DNA from: Lycorma delicatula
Taxonomy: Eukaryota > Arthropoda > Insecta > Hemiptera > Fulgoridae
NCBI RefSeq assembly: GCF_047948215.1
Contig: NC_134455.1
Coordinates: forward strand, 72,007,689-72,071,688
Direction: 5' to 3'
DNA length: 64,000 bases
A program made the translations under genes and the position numbers. Within the stretch, counting starts at the first letter, position 1, and every line of letters begins with the position of its first letter. The notes beneath the pieces were generated by a model. It did no database searches and was not told the DNA's origin. It saw only the letters and a list, made by a program, of their open reading frames with translations. Below are positions 12,091 through 24,814 of this stretch, piece by piece.

Positions 12091-13618
12091 TTAATCAAAA
12101 GAAAATTTATTTCGATGTAATTTAAATTTATTATTTCCATTTAACTGGAAAATATATTATCAGATAAGCTAATCGTAATTCAACTGTAATTTTACTGTGC
12201 CTACCCTTCATCGTGATAATATACAAAAAATATAATTATCTTTATTATTATTTTTGTTAATAATTATTCATTATCATTATTATATTCACACGTATAATTT
12301 ATTAAACAATTTTTTGAATAACCTTTTGTTACATATCCTAGTATTCTCTAAACCCTGATAGCAATCGCCATCTGACGAAATACAAACGGAAAAACAGCGG
12401 TTTCACTTTTGTTGATAAGAAAAGATTAAATCATGTGATTGTACCTTGGCCATCTGACAAAATGGACGTTTCTTTGCTGTCGGAGAATAAAAATGCGCTT
12501 ATATTTTGCGGGATGAGAAAAGGAGTAAAAAATATAAACGTGTCAGTTAATGAATATTTAATAATGAAATAACTTTTATACAAAGAAAAGTACAAAAACA
12601 ATAGGTATTATCGGTTATCATGTTAATGTAGGTTTTTTAGCGTTACAATCTTTCAGAAGAAGCTTAACGATTACTATAACTACCGTTTTAGGTAGTTTGT
12701 GTTTTGTAATTGTTTGTGTTTTTTTTCAATCTTGTGTCTGAGTTTTTGGTGGAAATTCACTTGACTCCCAAACGGGAAATTTTGATAATATTTACCTTTT
12801 AATTATTTTTTGGTGGTTTTTTATTTTCCCTAGTATGTATATATGGTAAGGTAAGGTAAGGAACGATAAGGTGAGGTATAAGGTAAGGTTAATAATCCAA
12901 ATGGCGATCTAATTTTAAAATTTAAACAAAATTTTAGAAACGCTTTTTGTAACGTAAATTTATTTCAATAACCACTTAGCACAGCACTTTCTTTCTATTA
13001 TTGAAAATTTCAAAGAAAGGGTGGTCTTTAGTTTAACCAGTACAATATTTTTGTTAATGCAAAAGCCTTATTTTTTCACCAAAGAGATATATATATTGCA
13101 GTTTCGATTTTTTTTTAATTTTAAAAAAGAGAAGTTTCTTTGGTCGTTTCAATATTAAGATTTAATCTTGTTCCCGATAATTTATCCAGGCGATCTTTTA
13201 AAACAATAACTAAAGTTACCTTTCCAGATGATTTGAAAATATTTTCCATTACTTTTGGTAATTGATACCAATTGATTATTATAATGTAATGAGACTCAAC
13301 CTGATAATATTTTGATATTTGAAAATATTACCTCGCAAAGAATGAAAAACGAAAAGTTATAGGTAAAACATTTGGTTGCTATCTTTTTTTATTGTTTTTC
13401 TCTTACCCTTTTCTTATTTTTATTAAAAAAAGTAATTTTATCGGTTTTGTGTTTCTTTCCAAGGGCGTTTTATAGGGCTGGGCTATTTAATAAAATGAAA
13501 TTTTTTTTTTTTAAATGTTCAATTTTTAGAAGATATTGCTATGAAAATCCAAAAATAATACGATTCTAGATTATAATTTTCAATTAATATTAAATAATCA
13601 AATGTTTCACCAAATCTG
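12091..13618. other. Non-coding stretch with a short GGTAA-type repeat
   Basis: No gene was recognised. A degenerate run of GGTAA units lies at 12,846-12,888. The rest is AT-rich. Confidence 0.55.
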
Positions 13619-14290
13619 ATGTGGACACCACATGAATTCTTTGTACTTCTATTAAATTACATATAAATATTCTTTTTTTAAATTTAAGTTCCAATATTTT
13701 ATTTAAATTAATAACTTCTAATTTTTTTTCATATTTTCTTTTTTTATTGTTATTATTGAATTATTATTTATTCTAAAACTTTTTTACAGTCAGAGATTAG
13801 TAAATATTAATAAATCAATATAATCATAATTAAATTAAAAAACTAGTTAAAAACAAAAGAAAAAGAAATGTTGTCTGATTCGAGCCGATGGGCCATCTCC
13901 TTCTAAGATCGAAATATTTCATTAATTAAAATTTTATTTATTTACTACTCTGGAACCAACGAAAATAAGTACTACTTGTGTTCGGATTCAGATTCGAAAT
14001 GATGTGTCCATGATTTGGATCCTACAAGTTCTCACTTGCATCACCTAACTACTTGAGCGATGTGAAACAAAATTAATTTATATATATTAATATAAAATTC
14101 TGATACGCACACCACTAAAAATTTGATACTACTTGGTGTCCATGGTAATTAAGTTGTGTAACTGTCCACTTTATTAGAGAATTGGAAGTTCGTATCTCAC
14201 TTTCAAATGTAATTCCTTAAAATGAAGTGCAGCAAAAAATGTGTATATGTAATTTAATAGGCGTAAAAGGAAGTAATGTGGTGTCCACAT
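13619..14290. mobile_element. 672-bp non-autonomous element with about 50-bp terminal inverted repeats
   Basis: The left end (13,619-13,669) starts ATGTGGACACCACAT and continues through CTTCTATTAAATTACATATA. The reverse complement of the right end (14,240-14,290) starts identically and continues through CGCCTATTAAATTACATATA. The outer 15 bases are themselves self-complementary (ATGTGG-ACA-CCACAT). The interior carries no long ORF but includes a piece of dispersed repeat A (13,855-13,990) with a B-box-like TTCGAGCC. No target-site duplication could be fixed. It is most simply a MITE-like DNA transposon derivative; its superfamily is unknown. Confidence 0.7.
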
Positions 14291-15295
14291 AATTTTTTTT
14301 CCTTTTTATCGGAGTAATGAATACTAATTTGGAAAACGTTTAATTAATTGTTCTTTCTTAAATAACCTTTTTGTTTTAGCATTGAATTTATCCAATTTAA
14401 CGCTGTAAATTAGTCGAATCACCTTTTTTTGTTTTTAAGATAAAAATAATTATTCTACATTATTTTCCATTCTTACTAAAAAAAAATTCAAAAATATAAA
14501 GTCAATTATACACCGATATACTCATTATTTTCATATTTTGCTACACATTTTTAATAGTTAAACTTTTCTAATAGGTCTTGAGAACATATTCCATATACTT
14601 TTGTTACAATCCATTCAGAATACCTGGGTTTCTAAGATTTTTCACTTTTTAAGTCTTACGGCACTCCACTATTTATAAAATGGAAAATTTGTTGTTTATT
14701 TAATTGCTGATATTATTGAAGCATACTACCTAGCCAACAAAACTAAAATAAATTTCAAAATATACCATAAAAGTTTAATGAAAAAAAAATTGTTTCTTGA
14801 AAATTCAAGAAAAAAGAAGTCGAAATTTATAGAAAAAAATTTGACAATTCATTAAAATTAATTTGGAATTTTTAATTTTGTTAAATATTTTTGTTAGTTA
14901 TAATGATAAAAAGAGTCCTTTGTTATTTTTTGATTTGATAGAGCTATGCCGAATATCAGTAAATATGTTTACCCTGTTGCTCTTAAGCGGGAGATGTGCA
15001 ATTATTTTTACGGTTTACTAAACAAAGATTCTCAAAAATTATAATCCGAAATTTGATTCTGTTTTATTAAAGAGGTGTTTAATACAAATTAGCATGTAAA
15101 AGAGAAAATAAACCAGCAAAAAGTAGATCTTTCAAAGCTTAAAAATATTTACTTAAAAATAAGAATTAAAAAATAATATTCGTTTCAAACAACGCGGTGG
15201 CTTATAAGTTTCAACTACAAGAAAAATCTTTTCTAATATTTCCCACAAATATATTTGCTACATTTATACATACCTGAATAAAGTATGTATATGAG
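14291..15295. other. AT-rich non-coding stretch
   Basis: No feature was recognised. Confidence 0.55.
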
Positions 15296-15378
15296 CGCGC
15301 ACACACATACACACATTTATATATATATATATATAAATATTTTTATTTTTCGTTTTGTGCGTGTGTGTGTGTATGCGA
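15296..15378. repeat. Microsatellite pair, (CA)n-(TA)n ... (GT)n
   Basis: A CA-rich arm (15,296-15,314) and a TA core (15,319-15,337) are followed after a T-rich spacer by a GT-rich arm (15,356-15,374). The two arms are roughly complementary and could fold on each other. Frames across it are not genes. Confidence 0.85.
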
Positions 15379-15859
15379 GCGTCCTTACTACCATAAGGAG
15401 TAAGCTTTTAAGGAGATTAAACAAACCACTCGTCATTCATTTGTTAAACAATAGTATTATTAGATTTGTGACGGAATGTTTCAAAGCCAGAACAGGGTTT
15501 TTGTGATTTTTTACAAATATTAATTAGAGAACTTCAAAAGCTCGAACTTAAGTACGTTCTATTGTTAAAGTATGACTTCGCAATACGTATTTAAATGCAA
15601 ATAATAAACATTCATGTAAACTTTTCCGTAACAAAATAATTTAAAATACATGAAGGCACGATTACGTAATTTAGAGTTAATCACTGTCTGTCGATAGCAA
15701 ATACATAGTTAAAAGTGTAATGACATAAGCCAAGGCAAAAATTTAAAGTTATACTAAAAAATAATTCATTATAATGGTTAATTACGAGATAATTAATATT
15801 ATTTTACAAGAAAATATTTTGATAAAATCATTAAAAATAAAAAAAGTAAAGCTAGTTGA

Positions 15860-18760
15860 TGATAATTAATGGAACATAAACGGCCTACTTTCTAAGCGTG
15901 AGGAGATAGAGGTTATGGGAGTTTCCAATTTCCTGGACGCCATTTTGATATTGGAAACGCACATTACTGACCGGAACTACCTCAGGCTTCAAGGTTATTC
16001 TATGTATGTGACGAATCACCCAGATGGGAGGGCCCATAGAGGAACCGCGATTCTGATTCGGAGTTCTCTGCAGCATCATCAACTTCAGGGCTTCTGCACT
16101 GAATAGATTCAGGCAACCACGGTTGAAATTACAGACTGGTTGGGGCCTATTTGGCTGTCCGCTGTGTACTGCTCTCCACGGCATACTGAAAAATGATGAG
16201 TTGTTTTCTGATTTCTTTGCGACTCTGGGTTCTAGATTTATTGCGGGAGGAGACTGGAACGCGAAACACCCATTGTGGAGTTCCCGGTTGACTACCAGCA
16301 AGGGTAGATCGCTGGAGGTGTGTTAAAAATCTGCGCCTGGACGTGGTATCGGGATTCCAGCCGACATACTAGCCTACGGACCTGACGAAGATCCCGGATT
16401 TGCGTGACGTTTTTATCACCTCGGGTATATCGTCTGCATACAATCTGGTGGAGAACAACTATGATTCATCGTCGGACCACTCGCCCGTTCTACTTACACA
16501 GAGCACGAAGGTACTAAGGAGAAAAGAGAGGCCTATTCTTCATACGAGATGAACGGATTGGGTTTCTTACCAGGATTGGATCGAAGAGAAACTGACTGAC
16601 CCGTTTCCACTTGACACCCCTGGGGATATTGATTACGCGACTTGCTTTTTGACGTCGGTTATGCAGGAAGAATCACGACGGTCTAAACCTAATGATCTTC
16701 ACTCAGCCAAAGACAATGCCTATCCGACGGAAGTGACAGAACTAATTGTCTTCGGCGGAATTAGCAGCGTGTCAGAAGGCCAGAAGGTAGGACACTTCTT
16801 AACAGGACGGCGCGGAGGCTGAGGAGGTTGTTGAGGACTATCAGGGACGAGACATTCAAGGAGTGCAGAGGAAATCTTTCTCACCGGAATTGGAGCGGAT
16901 GCTCCTTATGGAAGGCTACAAAGGGACTGCAACGATCATCAGGAACGCTCCCCGCCCTACAGAGGAGTACTGGATCGTGGGCGAGGACTGACAGAGAAAA
17001 GGCCGATCTGTTTGCTTCACACCTTGAGGTAACGTTCCGACCCCACGTTGCTGAGGGCCCCGGTGACGTGGATGTTAACGACTTCCTTGAAGCCCGATGC
17101 CAGTCAGCTTCCAGATTAAACCGATCTCGACAAAGGAGATACTGAAATTAGTCAACCAAGGAAGACAATTAAGGAAGGTCCCAGGCTTTGACTTAGTGGC
17201 GCACAAAATGCTTGTCATACTAATCCTTAAAGGCATCGAGTACATCAGGAATTTATTTAACGCTGTTCTGCGGACGTCTTACTTCCCAGCGGAATGGAAG
17301 GTGTCGCATTTGGCGATGATTTTGAAGCCAGGGAAACCTGCACAGGAACTATCTTCTTACAGACCAATTAGGCTGTTACCAATATTATCTAAATTGTTTG
17401 AGAAGCTACTACTGCACAAGCTTAGGCAAGTGTTGGAGAGTAAGGGGATAATTCCGGACCATCAGTTCGGGTTCAGTTGTGGCCATTCCACAATCAAACA
17501 ATCCCATAGAGTCATCAGTGGGTGTCTGGTGGATCAGAAATTCTGCTCGGCGGCGTTCTTAGACATCCAACAGGCCTTTGATAAAGTATGAATAGCTGGC
17601 TTACTCTACAAGTTAAAGCTACAACTTTCTCAACCCTACTTATTAGTCTTAGGAAATTATCTTGAGGGGCGTTTTGCTCAGGTGAAATGTAACGACGAGT
17701 TTTCTAGCTTTTTGAGATTGGATCGGGTGTCCCTCAGGGCTCTGTGCTGGGCCCTGTGTTGTATTCCATATTCGCTGCGGACATTCCGATCATGGATGAT
17801 TGCATCGTTGCCATGTTCGCTGATGACACTGCTATCCTGGCCGTTAACGAAAACCGTGGCTTAGCCTCGCAGACACGATCAATTAGCGCTAGACCGTGTC
17901 TGCGTGTGGCAGAAAAAGTGGATGATTAAAGTTAATCAAGGTAAGTCGAGGCACGTCACATTTTCCATGCGGAGGGGTGTGTACTGCGATAGTGTTTTGA
18001 TCACACAAACGGAGACTGTGCAGTATCTGGGACTTCACCTGGTTCGGCATTTGACCTAGAAGTGTCACATAACGATGAAGAGGAAACAGCTAAGCGTAAG
18101 GTACATAGAACTTCATTGGCTGCTACAGAGGAACTCAGGTCTCGCTTTATCCAACAAGATCTTAATTTATAAGGCTATCCTGCGCCCAATCTGGACGTAC
18201 GGTGCATAATTGTTGGAAATGGCTAGTACTAGTAATGGAAATTATACAATGATTTCAGAACAAAGTAGCGAAGGTACGTGCCGAAGCGCCATGGTTCACG
18301 CGGAATGATAAGATTCACGATTATCTGTAGCTTCCATAGGTTCGTGAGATTTTACACACAGCGTAACGTCAAATACCTGCTTGAGAATCTTGTAAACCAC
18401 TTTGCGATTAATCTACTCGGTAACAGCAAAGACGTCCGACAGTTGAAACGAACCCATGTATTCGACTTAGGTTCTACGTAACAGTTTGGAACCTATCACC
18501 GTCAAGTTTAGTGAAGTGTTTCTAATTCCTTGTTACTTCTCTTTCTTTTTCTTTTTTATTTGTTATTAATGTTTGTTTTTGGACTATATTGTGGTGAAAT
18601 TAATGGTTTGTGATATATGACCGCTTGAAATTTCATATTGGACTTTAAGTTTATTTGTAACTATTTATTGCGTATTATTTATTTTAGGGGATTCCTTAAG
18701 GACCTTCTTACCACGTGCTTTTGTGGCTCCGATTGTAATTATTGTTATTGAGCAAAAAAA
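15860..18760 (+). pseudogene. Jockey-like LINE, decayed endonuclease-reverse transcriptase ORF
   Basis: Similarity begins at about 15,870 with WNINGLLSKREEIEV (endonuclease start, WN.NGL). ETHITDRNYLRLQGYSMY and HPDGRAHRGTAILIRSS follow, then AGGDWNAKHPLW (catalytic D and N) and SSDHSPVLL (catalytic SDH) near 16,470. The linker holds SLWKATKGLQR and GSWARTDREKADLFASHLEV. Reverse transcriptase motifs are KVPGFDLVAHKML (17,180), SSYRPIRLLPILSKLFEKLL, QFGF, FLDIQQAFDKV (motif A), GVPQGSVLGPVLY and MFADDTAIL (catalytic FADD near 17,820). The C-terminal part has YLGLHLVRHLT, KCHITMKRKQL and RQLKRTHVFDL. Stops and frameshifts are frequent, for example at 16,104 and 17,589. The 3' end is placed at an A run near 18,754-18,761. 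No ORF1 was found, so the copy is 5'-truncated. Confidence 0.88.
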
Positions 18761-19029
18761 ACATTTCCATCGCTCGGTAGTGGATTTACTTTCTTCACGA
18801 GTAGGTTCCTAAAATAAAGCGAGCGGTTGATTTAAGATTGTTAAATAAATTAATAAACTTTTGTTTTCTTTAAATCATTTTCTCTTTATAGTCAACCGTT
18901 AAATTTTATGATTGTGAAATTTTTTAATCTCAGTTATCGAAATATTTATCACTGTTAAAAAAAATCACAATATCCCCAAATTAATTATTCAAAGGCAATA
19001 CATATCATGAAGACATCAAAATAATCTAC

Positions 19030-19157
19030 AATTAGAAGTTAAATTAAATAATTTGTTAATTAATTGCCAACGGATGCTTTTAGCTGGAGAGAGCCGTAGA
19101 GGGAGCCGTGTGCAGCTGTCCGGAGCATCACCCTTTTGCGCCACAACTTTATTGCTA
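19030..19157. repeat. Direct repeat pair, left unit
   Basis: Contains GAAGTTAAATTAAATAATTT, CAACGGATGC, GAGAGCCGTAGAG, GTGTGCAG and GCGCCACAACTTTATT. A diverged second unit lies at 19,238-19,371. It is GC-richer than the surroundings; function is unknown. Confidence 0.55.
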
Positions 19158-19237
19158 AATATTTACTTATAATCCCTTTCTTTTATTAATAAAATTAAAT
19201 AAATAAAAGTAAGTAACTAAAAATAAAAATTATATAT

Positions 19238-19371
19238 GTTTAGAAATTAAATTAAATAATCTGTGAATTAATTGACAACGGACTGCTTCTCGCGGGAGAG
19301 ATTCATGGAGATAGCGTGTGCAGTCGCCTTGCGCACCAACATTGGTCCGCTCTGCCCCACAATTTTATTTA
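19238..19371. repeat. Direct repeat pair, right unit
   Basis: Matches the unit at 19,030 (GAAATTAAATTAAATAATCT, CAACGGACTGCTTC, GGAGATAGCGTGTGCAGTCG, CCCCACAATTTTATT). It is followed directly by dispersed repeat C. Confidence 0.55.
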
Positions 19372-19374
19372 GGG

Positions 19375-19530
19375 TGTATGTTTGTATATATTTTTTTTCA
19401 CCGTAGTAGCTAAATGGCCGAACCAATTTAGATGAATGACCTCGCATTGGAATCATTACGTTTCCGGAAGTGTCGTAGGCTGTATAAATATGTATGTACG
19501 AAAATTTATTTATAAAAATTATGTTGTAGC
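19375..19530. repeat. Dispersed repeat C, copy 1
   Basis: Shares CACCGTAGTAG, the segment GGCCTCGTATTGGAATCCTT in diverged form, CCGGAAGTG and GGCTGTATAAATATGTATGT with the copy at 20,190. It is non-coding. Confidence 0.55.
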
Positions 19531-20189
19531 ATAGATTAACCGGTTGAAGGACAAACTTTAATAAATTGAATTAATGAACTGTGTACAGTGAGCCTCTATC
19601 ACTGTGGTAAATGGGTTTGAACTGAATGATTCCAATGAATAAGATTACAAAAATAATAGAATTAAATTTACGTTAAATAAAATAAAATAACATTAAATAC
19701 ATTTTAAAAATTTCTGTTTAATAATAATGGGCTTCATGTTGGGACTGGGTGTGAGGCTAGAATGGTGAGGTGATGCGAGCACCTGGTGCGAGGCTAGACC
19801 AATGATCACCATCAACTGGTAACCAACGAGCTACCCCTGAGGCGTTGTTCTGGTAGGGGCAATTGCCTGCTCTTATAATATCTCTGCAAATAATTGTCCG
19901 ATTTTTAAATTAAAACCCGGTATTTCTTGGTAGGTTAAAGGCTAATTTTTGCATTCATCAATACACTTTCGATGTAACGGATTATAGTTATTCGGAAATG
20001 CTGTTACATCTTCGCAACCAATCTGACGATTTGCAAAATTCAAACGGTGTATTTGCTAATTAATACAAAATGACGATGGGACCAAACCAGAACAAAAGTG
20101 CAATGTTTGTCAGCAATGGTTATTTCAGCAGTTGTGATTTTTAATATTTATCTCTTGTTATACAACTTCCAAAAAGAAGTGTAACGTAT
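19531..20189. other. Non-coding stretch with one GC-richer patch
   Basis: The patch at about 19,735-19,870 (GGTGTGAGGCTAGAATGG, GGTGCGAGGCTAGACC, GAGCTACCCCTGAGGC) stands out by composition and carries a short internal GCGAGGCTAGA-like duplication. No gene or tRNA fold was convincing. Confidence 0.4.
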
Positions 20190-20460
20190 TTATTGTGTAT
20201 GTATGTATATATGTTTGTTCCACCGTAGTAGTTCAACGAATAAACCGATTACACGTATGGCCTCGTATTGGAATCCTTAAGTTACCGGGAGTGCCATGGG
20301 CTATATAAATATGTATATACTATATGTAGCACTAAAGTGTTATATATATTTAAATAAATATAAAATATTTGTAAAGAAAATTTATTTACAAATACTACAT
20401 ACAAAATTGCCACCCGCACGCTCTATAATTATACTATATTACATACACCTAAGAAAGAGG
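20190..20460. repeat. Dispersed repeat C, copy 2
   Basis: Has CCACCGTAGTAG, GGCCTCGTATTGGAATCCTT, GGCTATATAAATATGTATAT, and further right ATTGCCACCCGCACGCTC. That last segment recurs as TATCACCCGCACGCTCC near 54,397. Non-coding. Confidence 0.55.
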
Positions 20461-23252
20461 TAAAAAAAAAGGGGTTAAATGTTTTTCATTAATGTACAAT
20501 TTTTGTTTAATATATTGCAAGTTAAATTAGTTTCTAATAAAATAACATAAAACAGAAGAGGAAATAATTTGATGAAATTTTACATAACACTAAGACCGGT
20601 AAAAAACAGTAAAATAATTCCCACTACTCAATCAGTACTAGATTTAACACTTCGATTATGAATGCCCCCGAAGGAAACAGTATATTTACGCAAAGTAACT
20701 TTGAATAGTAAGGAACACAACTCACCAACACACCACCTGATTGAAAATAGGCTATAGACCAAATCCGTAAACTACATTGCTGAGCTAGATTAAATTATAC
20801 CTAACAGAAACCACTTTGAAGAATTTCGAGTTATGATAAATACTACATTTAAACATTCATACATATTTGAGTAATGCAATGTTATTACATGATATCATAA
20901 TGCAATACTATACTGCTTACACAAGAGTTAAATAGTAAGAGCACCGTAAACAAATCTTAATATGTCTCCGTACAAAAAAATAATAATTTTGATATGTAGG
21001 TACTAACAAAGCATGAGAACAACACTAACTGCTTCATTCAGGACTAAGATTTCTACTTTTTGCGGGAGGAAGATTTCTGAATCTATTAGAAATTAAATAA
21101 TAAAACATAATTTATACATAGTTATTGTTTAATGTGTCGTATTTCTATTTTTGTATTTGAACAAACTTAATTTAGAAATTGTAAATTTCATTTTTATTCA
21201 CTTTAATAACATTTTTTTTTTTTTTTGTTGAATTAAATCCTTCTCTGTAACCTAAATATATTTAGCAACGTTATTTTTTTTTTTTTTTTAGTGACAACTT
21301 TAAAAATTGTACGACAAACAAAGAGTTTTTTATATAAATTTTTACGCCATTGTATAATGATTTTCTCAAAAACTGCTAGAGGTATAGTTGTGGTATCTGT
21401 TTCATTCCCCTATTTAGATATAAAAAAACCACACAAAATCACAAAATTTGCCACTTACTTTGGGTTCTAGGACTTTCAGTAAGACTTAATTTTGTCCAAA
21501 AAATTAAAAGAATTTTATACAAACGGTTTTGATTAATCTTCCAAACATTATTGTGTTGTACAATTTCTGATGTACTACTAGAGCATATCTAAATTTCAAT
21601 TAAATTGATCTAGTAGTTTTGTACACAGACCTATAGATAAATAAATGTATATATATATATATATATATAAATACTAGCAGGTCAGACCTTGCTTCGGCTG
21701 CCCTTCCCGTCTAGCTAGGGGGCTGTGTTCCCTGCACTTCCTTATGTTCATTAAACTCATGCTTGGAAGAATAATAACGATAAAGAAATGATTGTATTGT
21801 AATTTCATCATAGTAACAGTTTGATCAATATAGAACCCAAAACTCTGAGAGTTCTGAAGAATACGGGTTTCAAAATAGTCGAACTCCATCTTAAAAATAG
21901 TAGTTATAGGTTACCCGTTCTTGTACAGGTAAAATTGTATTTTTCCCGGTTCTTATTGTTACCCGAAAAATACCACTAGTAGCAGACTGTACTTCTTTTC
22001 TCATATTTTTTGTAACCTTTGATAATATATTTTTTAGTCAGCTAATTGGCGTCAGGTGTAGCCAATCGCATCCCACACACAGTAACAATGACAGTGGCTA
22101 TGTTGGTTGAGCGGCCGCGTCGTACACTGTCGCATCCATTAAAAAATCTAAATTAAAAATGAATCCGAAAATGGTTTTTATATGTTTATCTGAAGAGTAT
22201 TTACAAGCCTAAACCTAGTGAATATCTCGTTGAATGTAGTCGGAAAATGGAAAAATTTTCAATCGTTGTTCTGAATATTTATACTTTTCTTCAGCTTTTT
22301 CAAGGTTGAATTTAGAAAAATTAGAAATTGTTTTGTATATATTTACTAGAAGTTTACAAACACCAAAAATTAAGTAGATATCTTTATTTGTTAACAAGAA
22401 ATTAAAAAAAAATAAATAATAACATTCAATGTTGTTTAATTGTACCCTTTAAACTCGTAATTTTAAAAGATTCTTTGTACCGTCAGAAGAACGAGTACTC
22501 AAATTTTAACCTTTGATACTTTTTGTTGGGCTTCATTATATATCAGTCAAGACAAGTTGTTTCATAGGTACTGATATAAGAAAATCCCAATTTAAATGAA
22601 TGTTATTTTCCTACTCCTCATACGTCAAAACATAAATAAATTCATTTTCACCCCTCTCGCAAACCATACGACCTAAAGTAATAGCTTATCTTCAAAAAGT
22701 AACTAAAAAGTCATGTCAAACTATGAAATGCTTATATGAAAATATTCCCGGAAAATAATTTTTTATGCAAAAGCAAAAAAGAAGATTTTTCTCGCACATA
22801 AAACCTTTCTACCGGATTACATATCATTATGTAATCCAGTAAAGAAATCCAGATGGATGAAAAGTAATATATGATATTAAGGTCTTTAGAAAATTAAAAA
22901 AACAATTCTGTAAATATAATATGAATATCTGTACTTTCGAATGATTTTAAAATAAACTTGTTCTTATTTTTTTAATTTCATTTTTCCTCTATATAATTTC
23001 TTGTTTTATTTAAAATTATTTTTTTTATTTACTTAAATATTTTCTGTAAAGTGATATTACAAATGATATTAACGATTAGTATGTTACTAATATTTTTATT
23101 AGTCTATAATTTAACACCACTATAACAGCTGTAAATTTTGAGTTTAATGCCATCAACTTTAATTTTAATTTCAACTTTAATTTTTTGCTTGTTTTTATTT
23201 CCTCCACTAAATGTAATAAAACTTATTAGTAATAAGAGTAAATTAATAAAAA
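20461..23252. other. AT-rich non-coding stretch with a (TA)n tract
   Basis: No domain was found on either strand. A (TA)n run lies at 21,648-21,670. It is followed by GCTTCGGCTGCCCTTCCCG, which looks like the edge of a dispersed repeat also hinted at near 32,190. Nothing else can be supported. Confidence 0.5.
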
Positions 23253-23450
23253 AGCTGACAACACAGTTTTTTCTTTCTTTTTTTGTTTAACCTCCGGGTC
23301 CACCGTTAGGTATTGCTTTAGAGAATGACATGAATGATTTGTAGCGTGTGTGAAAATGCCATGCCTGACCGGGATTCGAAATCATACCTGACCTCCGGAT
23401 GAAAGGCCGAGACGCTACCACTCGCGCCACGGAGGCCGGCAGCTGACAAC
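23253..23450 (-). mobile_element. SINE1 copy with a 10-bp target-site duplication
   Basis: The element occupies 23,263-23,440 in minus orientation: A-tail side at left (AACCTCCGGGTCCACC), B-box region near 23,365-23,375, A box and head GCCGGCCTCCG at right. AGCTGACAAC is found at 23,253-23,262 and again at 23,441-23,450, directly flanking the element. A small insertion splits the end of the tRNA-like T arm (TTCGAAATCATACCTGACC). Confidence 0.93.
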
Positions 23451-23559
23451 CCAATTGTAGGACTTTCCCGTCATGCGGATTTTTTCTAATGCACGGCTTA
23501 CACGTGCTTGCTCACATAACTAAATTGAAAATATTTATCATTTTACTTAAATACTAACT

Positions 23560-23650
23560 CCAGAGGCGTGCTGTAGGCACGCCATTAGGGCGGGTTGCCC
23601 TGGCGGGCGGCGTCTCGGAATGGGATTATTGGGTGTCCAAAATTGATTAC
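23560..23650. other. GC-rich patch of unknown origin
   Basis: CGTGCTGTAGGCACGCC is a short hairpin and is followed by GGGCGGGTTGCCCTGGCGGG. The composition is sharply unlike the neighbours. It resembles a transposon edge, but I cannot name it. Confidence 0.35.
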
Positions 23651-23941
23651 CTCTTGTGTAAAAATATTTATTTTTGAATGATGAAAATTGATATAACGAA
23701 AGTTAAATTAGAAATTTAACTCTAGAAATTGATACTAACGAATTAGGATTTTCCGCTAGTGATCGGTACATTCTGGTGCTCAGCTAAGAGGCACAAACAC
23801 ACAGTCCCAAATACAAATGTCCTTTAGTACGGTAGGGTAATATTTTTTTGTTTATTTAATACAGTGATTCTAACCAAACCGCACACGCATACCGTATTTC
23901 ATTTCAGATGTAACGGTTCTAGCGGCCACTTTAAATACTTT

Positions 23942-24395
23942 TTTACACTTTAAATATTATTCATTAATTTAATTCTGCCACTCACTTATAACATCACAAC
24001 ATAGCCGGCGATTACGAAAGCTGTACGTCAGTGCTATACTAGCGCTCCTTGTGATGAGACGGGGTAATACTGACGCAGTAGTATTGAGTGGGTAAGTGGG
24101 TATCTTAGACGATAGTTTATTAGATAATTTTTTTGATGAGGCCCGATTTTGCAAAAAACTTTTTTTGTAAATAATATTTTTTAATTTTTAACAAATGTGC
24201 GTAAGAAAAATAAGAACTTAATTCGTCGAAATCTCAAGATATTAAGCATGATCTTGCTGAATAGTTTCATTCCTTGACCTTTATAGTTGAAAATTTATTG
24301 CCTTCAATGCTCCATGTATAGAAGTAATCTAACCAAGATGGTCAAAATCAAAAAAGAGAAGATAATTTGGTCTAGTGCACTGTTTCTAAATAACA
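23942..24395 (+). repeat. Dispersed repeat B, copy 1
   Basis: Shares with the other copies GCTGTACGTCAGTGCTATAC, GCGCTCCTTGTG, a segment read as AATGTGC.TAAGAAAA..AAGA, CTTAATT..TCGAAATCTC, GACCTTGCTG and AAGTAATCTAACCAAG. It ends earlier than copy 2. Non-coding. Confidence 0.7.
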
Positions 24396-24773
24396 TTAGA
24401 ACTTTTGTAACTTATCATTATTTTCTTAAACTTAACTTACGCCATTAAATTAAATTTGTAAAGAATTAAATTCTCCACAATTTTTGTTTAAAATTTTTAT
24501 GTGTTTATTATGTATTTAACAAAGTTATTGTAATTCAAGCATAAGAAAACTAGGTTTTATACAACAATTTATGGGTTTTCACGCTAGCTTTATCAAAGAC
24601 TACTGCAGATACCTTCTGGAACGTATTTTGTTTGATTTTTCAGCTGAAAAAAAAAAAAAATTCATTTATTTTTTCCCTTAATTAATATCCTAAAAATTTC
24701 AGTACGGCCTCATTGCACTGGGGTAGTTAAAATCCGAGCGAAATCTTTCAATAACCGTTAATTGCAAACGAAG

Positions 24774-24775
<2 letters not shown>

Positions 24776-24814
<39 letters not shown>
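24776..24814. repeat. (AC)n(AT)n microsatellite
   Basis: A run of AC dinucleotides is followed by AT dinucleotides. Confidence 0.95.

Noticed and set aside
12846..12888. Interstitial telomere repeat
   Set aside because: The unit is GGTAA rather than the insect TTAGG, and the run is short and irregular.
15885..16301. Reverse-strand frame of 138 codons
   Set aside because: It is the shadow of the jockey-like endonuclease on the plus strand.
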